Source: an uncultured Clostridia bacterium
GTDB lineage: Bacteria > Bacillota > Clostridia > Oscillospirales > Acutalibacteraceae
Reading direction: 5' to 3'
NCBI GenBank assembly: GCA_937888485.1
Contig: CALAQQ010000246.1
Location: 1 to 23,688 of the forward strand
DNA length: 23,688 nt
Position 1 is the first letter of the stretch. Each line of letters starts with the position of its first letter. The translations under genes and the position numbers were made by a program. A model generated the notes under the pieces. That model did not search any database and was not told the origin of the DNA. It saw nothing but the letters and a program-made list of their open reading frames with translations. Shown here in pieces: positions 15,761-23,688 of this stretch.

Positions 15761-17581
15761 ATGAAAAAAGATAAAAAGCTAAAGCAGAAGGCACATATTT
15801 TCCGCAATACCGCCTTCATGCTCAAATGTGCATGGAAAAGCGCACCTTTGTCGCTGATAATTATATATCTCGCTTATATTCTTGAGAATGTTTATTATTC
15901 CGTTGTCATAAACATTATGTTTCTGCAGACAGCTCTTTCGATTATAGAAGGAAACGGCACTTTCAAGGAATTTGCAATCAAGATGTGCATTATTGTTTTT
16001 GGCAAGGTGTTTGTCGACCTGTTTGCATATATTGATATGTATACGGTCAGAACAAAATTTGAAATCAAATGCGAAAGCTACATAAACAGCCTCATCTTCA
16101 AAAAAGCTCAGGAGGTTGAGCTGGGCTGTTATGAAAATCCTGATTTCTTCGATAACTATAACAGAGCAACCTGGGTTGTCGAAAAAGGCGGTTTCAAGAG
16201 AATTATCGAGGGCTCGGCATGGACAATCGGCTCTGTTGTGAGCATTGTTTTCCTTGTCATGTATCTTATTTCAATTGACCCCTTCCTGCTCTTTTTCATC
16301 CTCTGCCCGATTATTGTTATTGCTCTGAGAGTCAAGAAAAACAACCTTGAGCTTGAAGAAGAAAAAGAATGGACGCCTTTTGAAAGACAAAAAGATTACA
16401 CAAAAAGAACAATCCTCCTCAAGGATTTTGCGAAAGAAATCAAAACAACAGGAATATTTGATGTTATCAAGAACCGATTCAACAATGCCGTTGAGGGCAA
16501 AATCGGAGTTATAAGAAAATACGGCTGGAGAGTTGCGCTTATTGAAGCTCTTGCCGATTTCCTCGGTGAAATCATTCCCGTAGGCGGCGGTTTCGGTTAC
16601 GGCTGTTACAGACTCATGGTGCTTCATAATCTTGAAATTGCAGACTTTTCCGTTCTTATTTCTGCAATCACAACAACAAGAAACAAACTAAATCAGCTTG
16701 CACGCTATTTTGCAATGCAGCAGAAACACTGTTTATGGGTTCAGAACATGAGGGATTTCCTTGATTATGAACCGAAGCTTGTAGGCGGCGGAATTGAACC
16801 GGGCGACTTTGAAAGCCTTGAATTCAGAAATGTTTCGTTCAGATATGAAGGCAACGACAAAAACACTCTTAATAATGTTTCCTTTAAAATCAACAAGGGC
16901 GAAACATTTGCGGTTGTCGGTCATAACGGTGCAGGTAAAACAACGCTTTCGAAACTCATTATGCGTCTGTATGACGTTACCGAGGGTGAAATTCTTTATA
17001 ACGGAATAAACATAAAAGAATATGACCTTCTTAAATACCGTGATAAATTTGCGAGTGTTTTCCAGGATTACAGAATATTCGCGATGTCCGTTGCAGAAAA
17101 TGTTCTGATTGAAGAGGTTGACGGTAATAACACCGCACGTGCAAACAAGGCTCTTATGCAAAGCGGTGTTTACGAAAAAATACAGACTCTTCCCGAAAAA
17201 GAAAACACACTTCTCACAAGGGAATTTGATAATAACGGTGCTCTTCTTTCGGGCGGTGAATCGCAGAAAGTTACGATTGCAAGAATGTTTGCAAAGAAAT
17301 TTGAGGTTGCCATTCTCGACGAGCCTTCATCCGCACTTGACCCCGTTGCGGAAAGCAAGATGTATGATGCACTCATGGAAGGCACTCAGGGAAAAACAGT
17401 TTTCTATATTTCTCACCGTCTTTCCAGTGCAACCCGTTCAGACAAAATCCTTGTTTTTGCAAAGGGTAAGCTCATAGAATCGGGAACCCATGAAGAACTT
17501 ATGGCTCTCGGCGGAAAATACAACGAGATGTTCACTCTTCAGGCATCGGGATATAAAGAGGAGGTGTCGGAGCATGAGTAA
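15761..17581 (+). CDS. ABC exporter half-transporter, first of a pair
   Basis: The 606-residue protein has an N-terminal six-helix transmembrane domain (about 25-335) fused to an ATP-binding domain (about 350-595), the layout of type I ABC exporters. Walker A GHNGAGKTT is at 387-395, the Q-loop is in SVFQDY, the signature LSGGE at 496-500, Walker B AILDEP with Asp520 and catalytic Glu521, and the switch His at 552. All key residues are present. The start is ATG 15761, with GGAGG at 15751-15755; an upstream in-frame TTG at 15710 is inside the promoter. Its last codons overlap the next gene by 8 bases, so the two products are probably coupled and form a heterodimer. Substrate is unknown; there is no nearby peptide, lantibiotic or regulator gene to suggest one. 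Confidence 0.93.
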   Translation: MKKDKKLKQKAHIFRNTAFMLKCAWKSAPLSLIIIYLAYILENVYYSVVINIMFLQTALSIIEGNGTFKEFAIKMCIIVFGKVFVDLFAYIDMYTVRTKFEIKCESYINSLIFKKAQEVELGCYENPDFFDNYNRATWVVEKGGFKRIIEGSAWTIGSVVSIVFLVMYLISIDPFLLFFILCPIIVIALRVKKNNLELEEEKEWTPFERQKDYTKRTILLKDFAKEIKTTGIFDVIKNRFNNAVEGKIGVIRKYGWRVALIEALADFLGEIIPVGGGFGYGCYRLMVLHNLEIADFSVLISAITTTRNKLNQLARYFAMQQKHCLWVQNMRDFLDYEPKLVGGGIEPGDFESLEFRNVSFRYEGNDKNTLNNVSFKINKGETFAVVGHNGAGKTTLSKLIMRLYDVTEGEILYNGINIKEYDLLKYRDKFASVFQDYRIFAMSVAENVLIEEVDGNNTARANKALMQSGVYEKIQTLPEKENTLLTREFDNNGALLSGGESQKVTIARMFAKKFEVAILDEPSSALDPVAESKMYDALMEGTQGKTVFYISHRLSSATRSDKILVFAKGKLIESGTHEELMALGGKYNEMFTLQASGYKEEVSEHE

Positions 17582-19376
17582 GAAAAACAAAAAAAGTGAA
17601 AAAAGCTTCGGTACATTCAGCAACAATCTTTATATGCTCGGCTTTATCGCCAAGAACGCTCCGAGTCTTCTTTTCTTTTATATTTTCTTCGACGTTCTAT
17701 CGAATGTTCCGTGGATACTTTCAAATGTCGTTCTTCTCAAATATATCATCGATGTTGTAACCTCGGGCGTTGATTTTTACAGAGCGGGAGTTGCCTGCGG
17801 TATTTTTGCACTGATAATTATTATCGGTACAATCGGAAGCACAGTTTTCTACGAAATTTTTCTTCCGAAACAACGTGAAAGACTGAATTTTAAACTCTAT
17901 TCACAGATTTATGACAAAGCCGCCAAAATGGACTTTGAGGCATACGATAACCCTGCATATTATAACGACCTTGTTCTTGCGATGACATCAATGAACGAAA
18001 GAGTCGAAAGAGTTCTTTCGGATGCGCAGGATATCACAAGACTTCTCACCTCGATTATTTCGATAACCGCCGTTATTGCAACAATTGACCCTCTCTGTCT
18101 TGTTTTCATTTTCCTTTGCGTCGGAATTATGATTCCAATCGGCAGACTTATCGCAAAGGTCAACGTCAAGCGCACGGAGGCAATGACTCCGCTTGACAGA
18201 AAAAATCTTTATTTCAGCAGAGTTTTCTATCTTCAGGATTATGCCAAGGAATTAAGACTCAATCCCGCAGGAGAAATGATTGAAAGAAGATATAACAAAA
18301 ATATCACCGACAGACTTGTTACTATCGCTCCGTTTCTGAGAAAACAGTGGCAGCTCTATTTCTGCCAGGAAGCTCTTCCGATGACGTTGCTTGTTTATCT
18401 CGGAATCGCTCTCTACATGGGCTACAAAGCGATTGTTACAAAAGAAATAACTCTCGGTGAATTTGCCGCAACCTTCAACGGTGCAAACGCAGTCAGCCGT
18501 TGTGTTTTCGACCTTACAAGCTGGTTTTCGATTAATCTTCGTGAAAACGGACTTTACATTGAAAAGTTCCGTAAGTTCATGAGTGCAAAAGAAAAAATCA
18601 TCGGCGGTGACGTTAAAACCGTTTTTGATAAGCCCGTCAGCATAAAGTTTGAAAATGTTTCATTCACCTATCCCGGAAATGATAAACCTACTCTGAAGAA
18701 TATTAATCTTGAAATCAAGCCTTATCAGAAAATAGCACTTGTCGGATATAACGGTGCGGGAAAAACAACTCTCACCAATCTTCTTCTGAGGCTATACGAT
18801 GTGACAGATGGCAGAATAACCGTTGACGGCACGGATATAAGAGAATGGGATATCCCCTCTTATCACGAAAACTACGCTGCCGTTTTCCAGGATTTCTCGC
18901 TTTTCGGTGCAACAATCGGTGAAAACGTTGCGATGAACAACCATCCCGAAAAAGAAAGGGTTCTCGCCGCACTCAAAGAAAGCAGTTTCAGCAAGGAACT
19001 CAAAAACGGTACAAACACCATTCTGCTTCGTGAATTTGATGATAACGGTCTTTCTCTTTCAGGCGGTGAAGGTCAGAAGGTTGCAGTTGCAAGAGCATTC
19101 TATAAGAAATGCCCATTTGCAATCCTTGATGAACCCAGTGCAAATCTTGACCCTGTTTCCGAATATGCACTCAATGACGCTATGTCAAGAGCAGCGGAAG
19201 ATAAAACGGTTATCTTCATTTCACACAGACTTTCAACAACCGTCATGGCAGACGTGATTTATATGCTTGAAAACGGTGAAATAGTTGAAAGCGGTTCACA
19301 TGAGGAACTTATGGCTCTCGGCGGAAAATACGCCTATATGTTCAATCTCCAGGCAGAAAAATATCAGCAAGAATAA
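17574..19376 (+). CDS. ABC exporter half-transporter, second of a pair
   Basis: The 600 residues have the same layout as the first: a transmembrane domain (about 20-340) and ATPase domain (about 355-595). Walker A GYNGAGKTT is at 391-399, the Q-loop in AVFQDF, the signature LSGGE at 495-499, Walker B AILDEP with Asp519 and Glu520, and the switch His at 551. Both members of the pair therefore have consensus catalytic residues, unlike many heterodimeric exporters where one site is degenerate. ATG 17574 is preceded by a strong GGAGGTG and overlaps the previous gene. A reading frame open back to 17490 runs inside the first gene and is not a credible start. An identical 27-base stretch is shared with the first gene near the 3' ends (17495-17521 and 19304-19330). 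Confidence 0.93.
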   Translation: MSKKNKKSEKSFGTFSNNLYMLGFIAKNAPSLLFFYIFFDVLSNVPWILSNVVLLKYIIDVVTSGVDFYRAGVACGIFALIIIIGTIGSTVFYEIFLPKQRERLNFKLYSQIYDKAAKMDFEAYDNPAYYNDLVLAMTSMNERVERVLSDAQDITRLLTSIISITAVIATIDPLCLVFIFLCVGIMIPIGRLIAKVNVKRTEAMTPLDRKNLYFSRVFYLQDYAKELRLNPAGEMIERRYNKNITDRLVTIAPFLRKQWQLYFCQEALPMTLLVYLGIALYMGYKAIVTKEITLGEFAATFNGANAVSRCVFDLTSWFSINLRENGLYIEKFRKFMSAKEKIIGGDVKTVFDKPVSIKFENVSFTYPGNDKPTLKNINLEIKPYQKIALVGYNGAGKTTLTNLLLRLYDVTDGRITVDGTDIREWDIPSYHENYAAVFQDFSLFGATIGENVAMNNHPEKERVLAALKESSFSKELKNGTNTILLREFDDNGLSLSGGEGQKVAVARAFYKKCPFAILDEPSANLDPVSEYALNDAMSRAAEDKTVIFISHRLSTTVMADVIYMLENGEIVESGSHEELMALGGKYAYMFNLQAEKYQQE

Positions 19377-19420
19377 AACATACCCTCCGTAAAATTTTGC
19401 TTTTTACGGAGGGTATGTTT
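19376..19420. terminator. Two-way terminator between the ABC pair and the HAD gene
   Basis: A perfect 19-bp stem, 19376-19394 with 19402-19420, encloses a 7-base loop. The outer base pairs are A/T, so each strand ends in a short T-run. The left arm starts in the ABC stop codon and the right arm ends in the HAD stop codon. Confidence 0.93.
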
Positions 19421-19986
19421 CATTTTATTTTCACTATCTTATCGCCTTTCACGAGATAGGCATTCTTTGCAAGGTCTATCATCGGCTGGTCATTATATGA
19501 GTCTGTATAGAAGTTGTCAATTACGGCATCGGGAAATTTCTCTTTAAAAACCTTGACCTTGTTTTCTCTGTAGCAGAAATTGAGAAGCTTTCTTTTTTCA
19601 AGGTCAACTGCAGAACCGACATAGTTTTTGATACCGATTCTTTTGCAGATTTCTTCAAGCACAACGTCTACACAGGCTGAAATGATAATATCATCGTCCC
19701 GTCTTTGTTCATAGTAGAAAGGTTTTATTTTTTTGATATTCTTATCCCAGAATTTTGAAACATTGCCTTCAATATCATCGATTTTTGCGGCATAACCTTC
19801 AATAACTCCCGCATATTTATCGAGCGCCTCATCAAGAGTCATTTTTGTTGCTTTATATCTTGTGATACAGCTTATCGCCCAAGGAAGGGCAGCTATGAGT
19901 TTCGGGTCACGCCTCAGAAAATGGAGAAACAAATCCACTCCCGATTCACCCTTATAAATTGTATTGTCAAAATCATATACGTTCAT
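19420..19986 (-). CDS. HAD-family phosphatase (SerB-like)
   Basis: This 188-residue protein is a small haloacid-dehalogenase phosphatase. Motif I, DFDNT, has nucleophile Asp5 and acid/base Asp7; motif II Ser103 lies in DIIISACVD; a motif III Lys is probably K144 or K146; motif IV DSYND has Asp162 and Asp166. The helical segment between motifs I and II (about 15-90) is the C1-type cap seen in phosphoserine-phosphatase-like enzymes. No signal or membrane helix is clear, although LIAALPWAISCI is mildly hydrophobic. The substrate cannot be told from sequence. AAGGAG seven bases before the ATG sets the start. It is a single-gene unit diverging from the MATE gene. Confidence 0.87.
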   Translation of the reverse strand: MNVYDFDNTIYKGESGVDLFLHFLRRDPKLIAALPWAISCITRYKATKMTLDEALDKYAGVIEGYAAKIDDIEGNVSKFWDKNIKKIKPFYYEQRRDDDIIISACVDVVLEEICKRIGIKNYVGSAVDLEKRKLLNFCYRENKVKVFKEKFPDAVIDNFYTDSYNDQPMIDLAKNAYLVKGDKIVKIK

Positions 19987-20023
19987 TTTCTCACTCCTTG
20001 GTTTTCTTTTGTCCCTTGATTGA

Positions 20024-20032
20024 ATTATATCA
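20024..20032 (-). promoter_or_regulatory. Likely extended -10 promoter for the HAD gene
   Basis: Read on the minus strand, TGA followed by TATAAT (20032-20024) forms an extended -10. No good -35 is present at 16 to 18 bases, so recognition would depend on the TG extension. It lies about 40 bases before the ATG. Confidence 0.55.
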
Positions 20033-20104
20033 CTTGTTCAGCTTCGCTTTATTCTTTTTGGGAATATATTTCTTATGCTTTTATTAAGAAAACCCTAATT
20101 TTTC

Positions 20105-20133
20105 TTGTATTTGGATTTTTATGGTGGTATACT
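20105..20133 (+). promoter_or_regulatory. Sigma-A promoter for the MATE gene
   Basis: TTGTAT at 20105-20110, a 17-base spacer, and TATACT at 20128-20133 preceded by TGG, an extended -10. Transcription should begin near 20140, just before the start codon at 20164. This supports the shorter MATE reading and rules out the in-frame start at 20020. Confidence 0.75.
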
Positions 20134-20163
20134 TTTAGATATCTTTTAAGTCGGAGAGAATTT

Positions 20164-21522
20164 ATGGGAAAGAAAATATCGGATAAACTTTTTTACAAAA
20201 CATTTATTATCATGACACTGACCATGGCGGGGCAGAATCTTATCGCATTCGGAGTTAACCTTGCCGACTCCGTTATGATGGGCGCATACAGCGAAACAGC
20301 ACTCAGCGGTGTCGGAATCTGCAACAACATTCAGTTTTTTCTCAACATGGCGGCATCGGGCATTTCTTCGGGAATGGCGGTCATCGCCTCGCAATATTGG
20401 GGCAAAAAAGAAACAAAGCCTATTCACAAGGTTTCAGCCGTTGCAATATGGCTCGGAATAATTTTTACCGCTCTTATTTTTGCCTTCGCAACGATTGCAC
20501 CCGAAACACTCATCCGTCTTTTCACGGATAAAGAAGCTGTTATTGAGCAAGCAGTACTTTATCTTGACATCATTAAGCATACATACCTGATGTTTACGCT
20601 TTCAACGATAATTCTCTCAATATTAAGAAGCGTTGAAACAGTAAGAATCGGATTTTACGTTTCACTTTCATCATTTGCAGTCAATATTTTCCTCAACTAT
20701 GCACTCATTTACGGTAAATTCGGTGCACCCGAAATGGGCATCAGAGGTGCTGCGCTTGCAACTCTGATTTCAAGGCTTATTGAATTTATTGTTACCGTTA
20801 TTTATCTTTTATTCATCGATAAAAAGCTGAAAATGAAGATAAAAGATTTGTTCGTCACCGACAAACAGATGGTGAAGGACTATTTCAAGACGGGACTTCC
20901 GCTTATGATGAGCAGCGTTTCATGGGGAATTGCAATGAGTATTCAGGGTGCAATCATAGGCAGACTCATTGAAAGCGCAATCGCCGCAAACAGCATTGCA
21001 ACAACGATATTCCAGGTTGCAACGGTTATCTGCTATGCATCAAGCAATGTTGCATGCGTACTCATCGGAAAAACCATAGGCGAAAACAAGCCCATGGAAA
21101 TCATAAAGAAAAGAAGCATTAATCTTCAACTTATTTTTGTTGCTATAGGTGTAATTTCGAGCGGTATCCTGCTTCTTACAAAAAATCTTATCATTGATTT
21201 TTACGATGCATCTCCCGAAACGATTGATATCACAAATCAGTTTATATGGGTGCTTTCCGTAACGATAATCGGTACAGCCTATGAAGCACCTGCACTTTGC
21301 GGAATAGTATCGGGTGGCGGTGAAACGTCATTTGTTCTCAAAAATGACATCATTTTCATGTGGCTTATTGTTTTGCCCATGAGTGCACTCAGTGCGTTTG
21401 TTTTCAAATTCCCCGTTGTTGTTACCTTCGCCTGCCTTAAAGCAGACCAGATATTAAAATGCGCCGTTGCACTTGTCAAAGTCAACAGCTTCAACTGGGT
21501 TAAGACTGTAACAAGAGATTAA
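20164..21522 (+). CDS. MATE-family multidrug/metabolite exporter
   Basis: From ATG 20164 it has 452 residues, the family's normal length, with about 12 hydrophobic segments in two related halves. NLADSVMMGAYSETALSGVG near residues 32-51 is the conserved first-helix motif with a membrane Asp (D35), and GAPEMGIRGAALATLISR is the characteristic pattern before the second half. MATE proteins export cationic drugs or metabolites in exchange for Na+ or H+; the coupling ion and substrate are not evident here. The start follows GGAGAG at 20153-20158. A frame open back to 20020 would add 48 residues across the promoter and is rejected. Confidence 0.92.
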   Translation: MGKKISDKLFYKTFIIMTLTMAGQNLIAFGVNLADSVMMGAYSETALSGVGICNNIQFFLNMAASGISSGMAVIASQYWGKKETKPIHKVSAVAIWLGIIFTALIFAFATIAPETLIRLFTDKEAVIEQAVLYLDIIKHTYLMFTLSTIILSILRSVETVRIGFYVSLSSFAVNIFLNYALIYGKFGAPEMGIRGAALATLISRLIEFIVTVIYLLFIDKKLKMKIKDLFVTDKQMVKDYFKTGLPLMMSSVSWGIAMSIQGAIIGRLIESAIAANSIATTIFQVATVICYASSNVACVLIGKTIGENKPMEIIKKRSINLQLIFVAIGVISSGILLLTKNLIIDFYDASPETIDITNQFIWVLSVTIIGTAYEAPALCGIVSGGGETSFVLKNDIIFMWLIVLPMSALSAFVFKFPVVVTFACLKADQILKCAVALVKVNSFNWVKTVTRD

Positions 21523-21561
21523 AAATAACGGACTGTTCAAATTGAACAGTCCGTTATTTTT
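21521..21561. terminator. Two-way terminator between the MATE and clpX genes
   Basis: A near-perfect palindrome: 21521-21540 pairs with 21542-21561. The realistic loop is AAATT, leaving an 18-bp stem with A-rich and T-rich ends. It overlaps the stop codons of both convergent genes. Confidence 0.93.
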
Positions 21562-22846
21562 ATCCTACTTTGCCGGATTTTGTTACCTTCGGCGGAGGAG
21601 TTACCTTAACCTTTTTCTTTTCGGGGTTACGTTCAATAATCGGAGATACTCCGTCATTTACGCAAGCTGAGGTTATGCACACTCTTTCAACCGTATTATC
21701 GGAAGGTACTGTATACATAATCGGCATAAGAACACTTTCGATAATGGAGCGAAGACCTCTTGCACCGGTTTTCTTTTCAAGTGCTTTTTCGGCAATCGCT
21801 TCGAGTGCCGTATTGTCAAATTCAAGCTCAACATCATCAAGTCTGAAAAGCTCTTTATACTGCTTTACAATAGCATTCTTCGGAGTTGTAAGTATCCTGA
21901 CAAGTGCATCCTTATCAAGCTCACGCAAGGTCGTTATAACAGGCATTCTGCCAACCAATTCGGGAATAAGACCGAATTTCACGAGGTCCTGCTGAATAAC
22001 CTTTTCCATGAGATTTTCTTTTGCCGACTCTGCCTTGCTCTTTATCTGTGCACCGAAACCGAGCGTTGAACCCTCTGAGCGTTTTTCGATTATCTTTTCA
22101 ATTCCGTCAAACGCACCGCCGCAGATGAAGAGAATATTCGAAGTATCAATCTGAATAAACTCTTGCTGAGGATGTTTTCTGCCGCCCTGCGGAGGTACAT
22201 TAGCAACGGTTCCTTCAATAATTTTGAGGAGTGCCTGCTGAACACCTTCACCGCTGACATCTCTTGTTATTGACGGGTTTTCGCTCTTACGGGCAATTTT
22301 ATCAATCTCGTCAACATAGATAATGCCTCTTTCGGCTCTTTCAACATCAAAATCAGCCGCCTGAATTATTCTCAGAAGAATATTTTCAACGTCTTCACCT
22401 ACATAGCCTGCTTCGGTGAGAGTTGTTGCATCTGCAATAGCAAAAGGTACATCAAGAATTTTTGCAAGAGTCTGTGCAAGCATGGTTTTACCAACGCCTG
22501 TCGGACCGAGAAGAAGAATGTTGCTCTTCTGAATTTCTACATCCGAAATGCCCTTGCTCTCTATCCTTTTATAATGATTATACACAGCAACGCTGAGTGC
22601 GATTTTTGCCGCATCCTGACCGATTACATATTCATCAAGCTTTGCCTTGATTTCAACAGGCTTCGGAAGAGTTGCCAAATCGGCAGAACGGCGTTTATGT
22701 GAAGGCTCTGATTCAATTATCGAGCAACAGAGATCAATACACTCGTTGCAGATATAAACATTCGGGCCTGCGATAAGCTTTTCAACCTGGTCCTGCGTTT
22801 TGTAACAAAACGAACATGAAACCTTCTTTTCGTCATCTCTGGGCAT
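21560..22846 (-). CDS. clpX: ClpX, ATP-dependent unfoldase of the ClpXP protease
   Basis: ClpX is the hexameric AAA+ unfoldase that recognises tagged proteins and feeds them into ClpP. The 428 residues start with a C4 zinc finger (C11, C14, C33, C36), followed by the AAA+ core: Walker A GPTGVGKT at 114-121, pore loop GYVG at 147-150, Walker [10 protein letters not shown] at 175-183, and the RKH substrate loop at 223-225. The ClpP-docking loop carries LGF at 262-264, so it should still engage a ClpP. The C-terminus ends in a Pro/Lys-rich tail. The start follows AGGAGG. It lies 22 bases after clpP, evidently on one transcript. Confidence 0.98.
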   Translation of the reverse strand: MPRDDEKKVSCSFCYKTQDQVEKLIAGPNVYICNECIDLCCSIIESEPSHKRRSADLATLPKPVEIKAKLDEYVIGQDAAKIALSVAVYNHYKRIESKGISDVEIQKSNILLLGPTGVGKTMLAQTLAKILDVPFAIADATTLTEAGYVGEDVENILLRIIQAADFDVERAERGIIYVDEIDKIARKSENPSITRDVSGEGVQQALLKIIEGTVANVPPQGGRKHPQQEFIQIDTSNILFICGGAFDGIEKIIEKRSEGSTLGFGAQIKSKAESAKENLMEKVIQQDLVKFGLIPELVGRMPVITTLRELDKDALVRILTTPKNAIVKQYKELFRLDDVELEFDNTALEAIAEKALEKKTGARGLRSIIESVLMPIMYTVPSDNTVERVCITSACVNDGVSPIIERNPEKKKVKVTPPPKVTKSGKVG

Positions 22847-22868
22847 AATTTGCCTCCTGTGGGATTAT

Positions 22869-23465
22869 TTATCTCTTTGCGATTACCTTATCAACAAGAC
22901 CGTATTCCATAGCTTCCTGAGCTGTGAGATAGTTATCTCTTTCGGTATCTCTTGCGATTTCCTCAATGCTTCTGCCTGTGTTTTCGGCAAGAATTCTGTT
23001 GAGTTTTTCTCTTGTCTTGAGGATGTGGTCTGCAACAATCTTGATTTCGGTTGCCTGACCTCTTGCACCGCCAAGGGGCTGATGAATCATGATTTCGCTG
23101 TTGGGAAGAGCAAATCTCTTGCCCTTTGCGCCGCTCGAAAGCAAGAAAGCTCCCATACTTGCCGCCATTCCAAATACAATGCCCTTGATTGGAGTTGCAG
23201 AAGCTAAGATTATATTAACCATATTAAAGCCGGAAATCGCATCTCCGCCTGGGCTATTAATATAAATTGTAATTGGCTTTCTTTTTTCTACCGGAAGGTC
23301 TTTATCCTCACGGTTCCACTTAAGAATGTATAAAATATAGTTCTCAATAACGCAGTCGCTTACATCATCATTAAAAACTAGAATTCTATCATCTAAATTT
23401 TCTTTGATAATTTCCGCGTAAAAATCTGTTTCACCGAGACCTAATGATGTTAAAATATCTGACAT
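22869..23465 (-). CDS. clpP: ClpP protease subunit, apparently mosaic
   Basis: ClpP is the serine protease chamber used by ClpX. The 198 residues keep the catalytic triad: Ser103 (in MAASMGAFLL), His128 (in EIMIHQPLGG) and Asp177 (in DTERDN), with spacing identical to standard ClpP. Residues from about 99 on read as an ordinary housekeeping ClpP. The first ~95 do not: the usual GERSYDIYSRLL start is replaced by GETDFYAEIIKENLDDRILV, and ILKWNREDKDLPVEKRKP before YINSPGG is longer than normal. Codons shift at the same place: leucines 1-95 use TTA five times and CTA once of nine, while none of nine Leu codons after it is TTA; prolines go from CCA to CCC. Either a recombinant gene, a divergent lineage form, or an assembly join. 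AAGGAGA precedes the ATG. Protease function should be retained. Confidence 0.93.
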   Translation of the reverse strand: MSDILTSLGLGETDFYAEIIKENLDDRILVFNDDVSDCVIENYILYILKWNREDKDLPVEKRKPITIYINSPGGDAISGFNMVNIILASATPIKGIVFGMAASMGAFLLSSGAKGKRFALPNSEIMIHQPLGGARGQATEIKIVADHILKTREKLNRILAENTGRSIEEIARDTERDNYLTAQEAMEYGLVDKVIAKR

Positions 23466-23483
23466 TTGTTCTCCTTTTTATCC

Positions 23484-23687
23484 TTATATATTAACGAACA
23501 TTCCTTTTGAAGAGGAAACAACTTTAAATGTTTTGTCTTCTTTTGAAATAGCCGTTTTAAGATCTTCCTTTAAACTGTTTTTTGCCACAATAGAACCGTG
23601 TACAAGAACCAGTTTATTAGTATTTATTCCGCTGCCAAATTTAATTAAATCACTTCTATTGGCATGACTAGAAAAAGTAGTGAGAGA
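23484..23687 (-). CDS. Beta-CASP metallo-beta-lactamase fold protein, C-terminal fragment
   Basis: Only the last 67 residues are in the window; the gene continues past the right edge. TTFSSHANRSDLIKFG and KLVLVHGSIVAKNSL match motifs near the end of beta-CASP metallo-beta-lactamases (F-S-x-H-A-[DN], then the LVHG strand), the group that includes RNA-processing nucleases. The following GMFVNI end is also usual. It ends at TAA 23484-23486, 18 bases before the clpP start, so it probably shares the clpP-clpX transcript. Codon use is AT-rich (TTA, ACT, TCT, AGT). Without the N-terminal HxHxDH motif I cannot judge catalytic competence or subfamily. Confidence 0.72.
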   Translation of the reverse strand, partial: SLTTFSSHANRSDLIKFGSGINTNKLVLVHGSIVAKNSLKEDLKTAISKEDKTFKVVSSSKGMFVNI

Positions 23688-23688
23688 A

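Noticed and set aside
20020..20163. N-terminal extension of the MATE gene
   Set aside because: It would cross the promoter at 20105-20133; ATG 20164 has a good ribosome site and gives the normal family length.
19376..21561. The perfect inverted repeats flanking the HAD/MATE block as mobile element ends
   Set aside because: The two repeats are unrelated in sequence, each is a hairpin with A/T-run ends at a convergent gene junction, and no transposase lies between them.

Overview
The window reads as chromosomal DNA of a low-to-moderate GC, single-membrane Clostridia bacterium (Bacillota), most likely a gut-type Oscillospirales or Ruminococcaceae relative. The reasons are strong AGGAGG-type ribosome binding sites on nearly every gene, consensus sigma-A promoters, a Tad pilus locus with no secretin gene in view, paired ABC exporters, a MATE exporter and a clpP-clpX operon. 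The placement is an inference from style and content; no rRNA or marker phylogeny is possible here. I saw no tRNA, rRNA, CRISPR array, integrase or insertion sequence.

Layout. (1) Positions 3-8357, plus strand: a tight operon for a Tad/Flp-type pilus machine, entered in its middle. It holds cpaB (5' end missing), cpaE/tadZ, tadA, tadB, tadC, a DUF192 protein, a coiled-coil protein with a DivIVA-like N-terminus, and a large TadG-like anchored protein whose ectodomain is a long run of Gly/Asn-rich beta-strand repeats. It ends at a strong two-way terminator. (2) 8407-10767, minus: a PEP-synthase-like dikinase with no PEP-binding barrel, the domain order of rifampin phosphotransferase. (3) 10996-12351, plus: a tandem flavodoxin-fold protein with a CX2CX2CX5C cluster. 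(4) 12395-15603, minus: a two-gene operon of a propeller plus alpha/alpha-toroid protein followed by a membrane-anchored glycerophosphodiesterase. (5) 15761-19376, plus: two overlapping half-size ABC exporters that probably form a heterodimer. (6) 19420-19986, minus: a small HAD phosphatase. (7) 20164-21522, plus: a MATE exporter. (8) 21560-23687, minus: the 3' end of a beta-CASP metallo-beta-lactamase gene, then clpP and clpX.

Genes 2 to 7 form independent units with recognisable promoters. Two-way terminators sit at all four convergent junctions, and their stems touch or overlap the stop codons. No stretch over 300 bases lacks a gene.

The strongest oddity is clpP. Its C-terminal half is an ordinary housekeeping ClpP with local codon use. 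Its N-terminal half differs in sequence, carries an insertion before the conserved INSPGG motif, and uses AT-rich codons (TTA, CTA, CCA) like the adjoining metallo-beta-lactamase fragment. This looks like an in-frame mosaic, from recombination or from an assembly join. The second point of interest is the Tad operon's unusual tail, which pairs a DivIVA-like coiled coil with a beta-repeat TadG-like protein.
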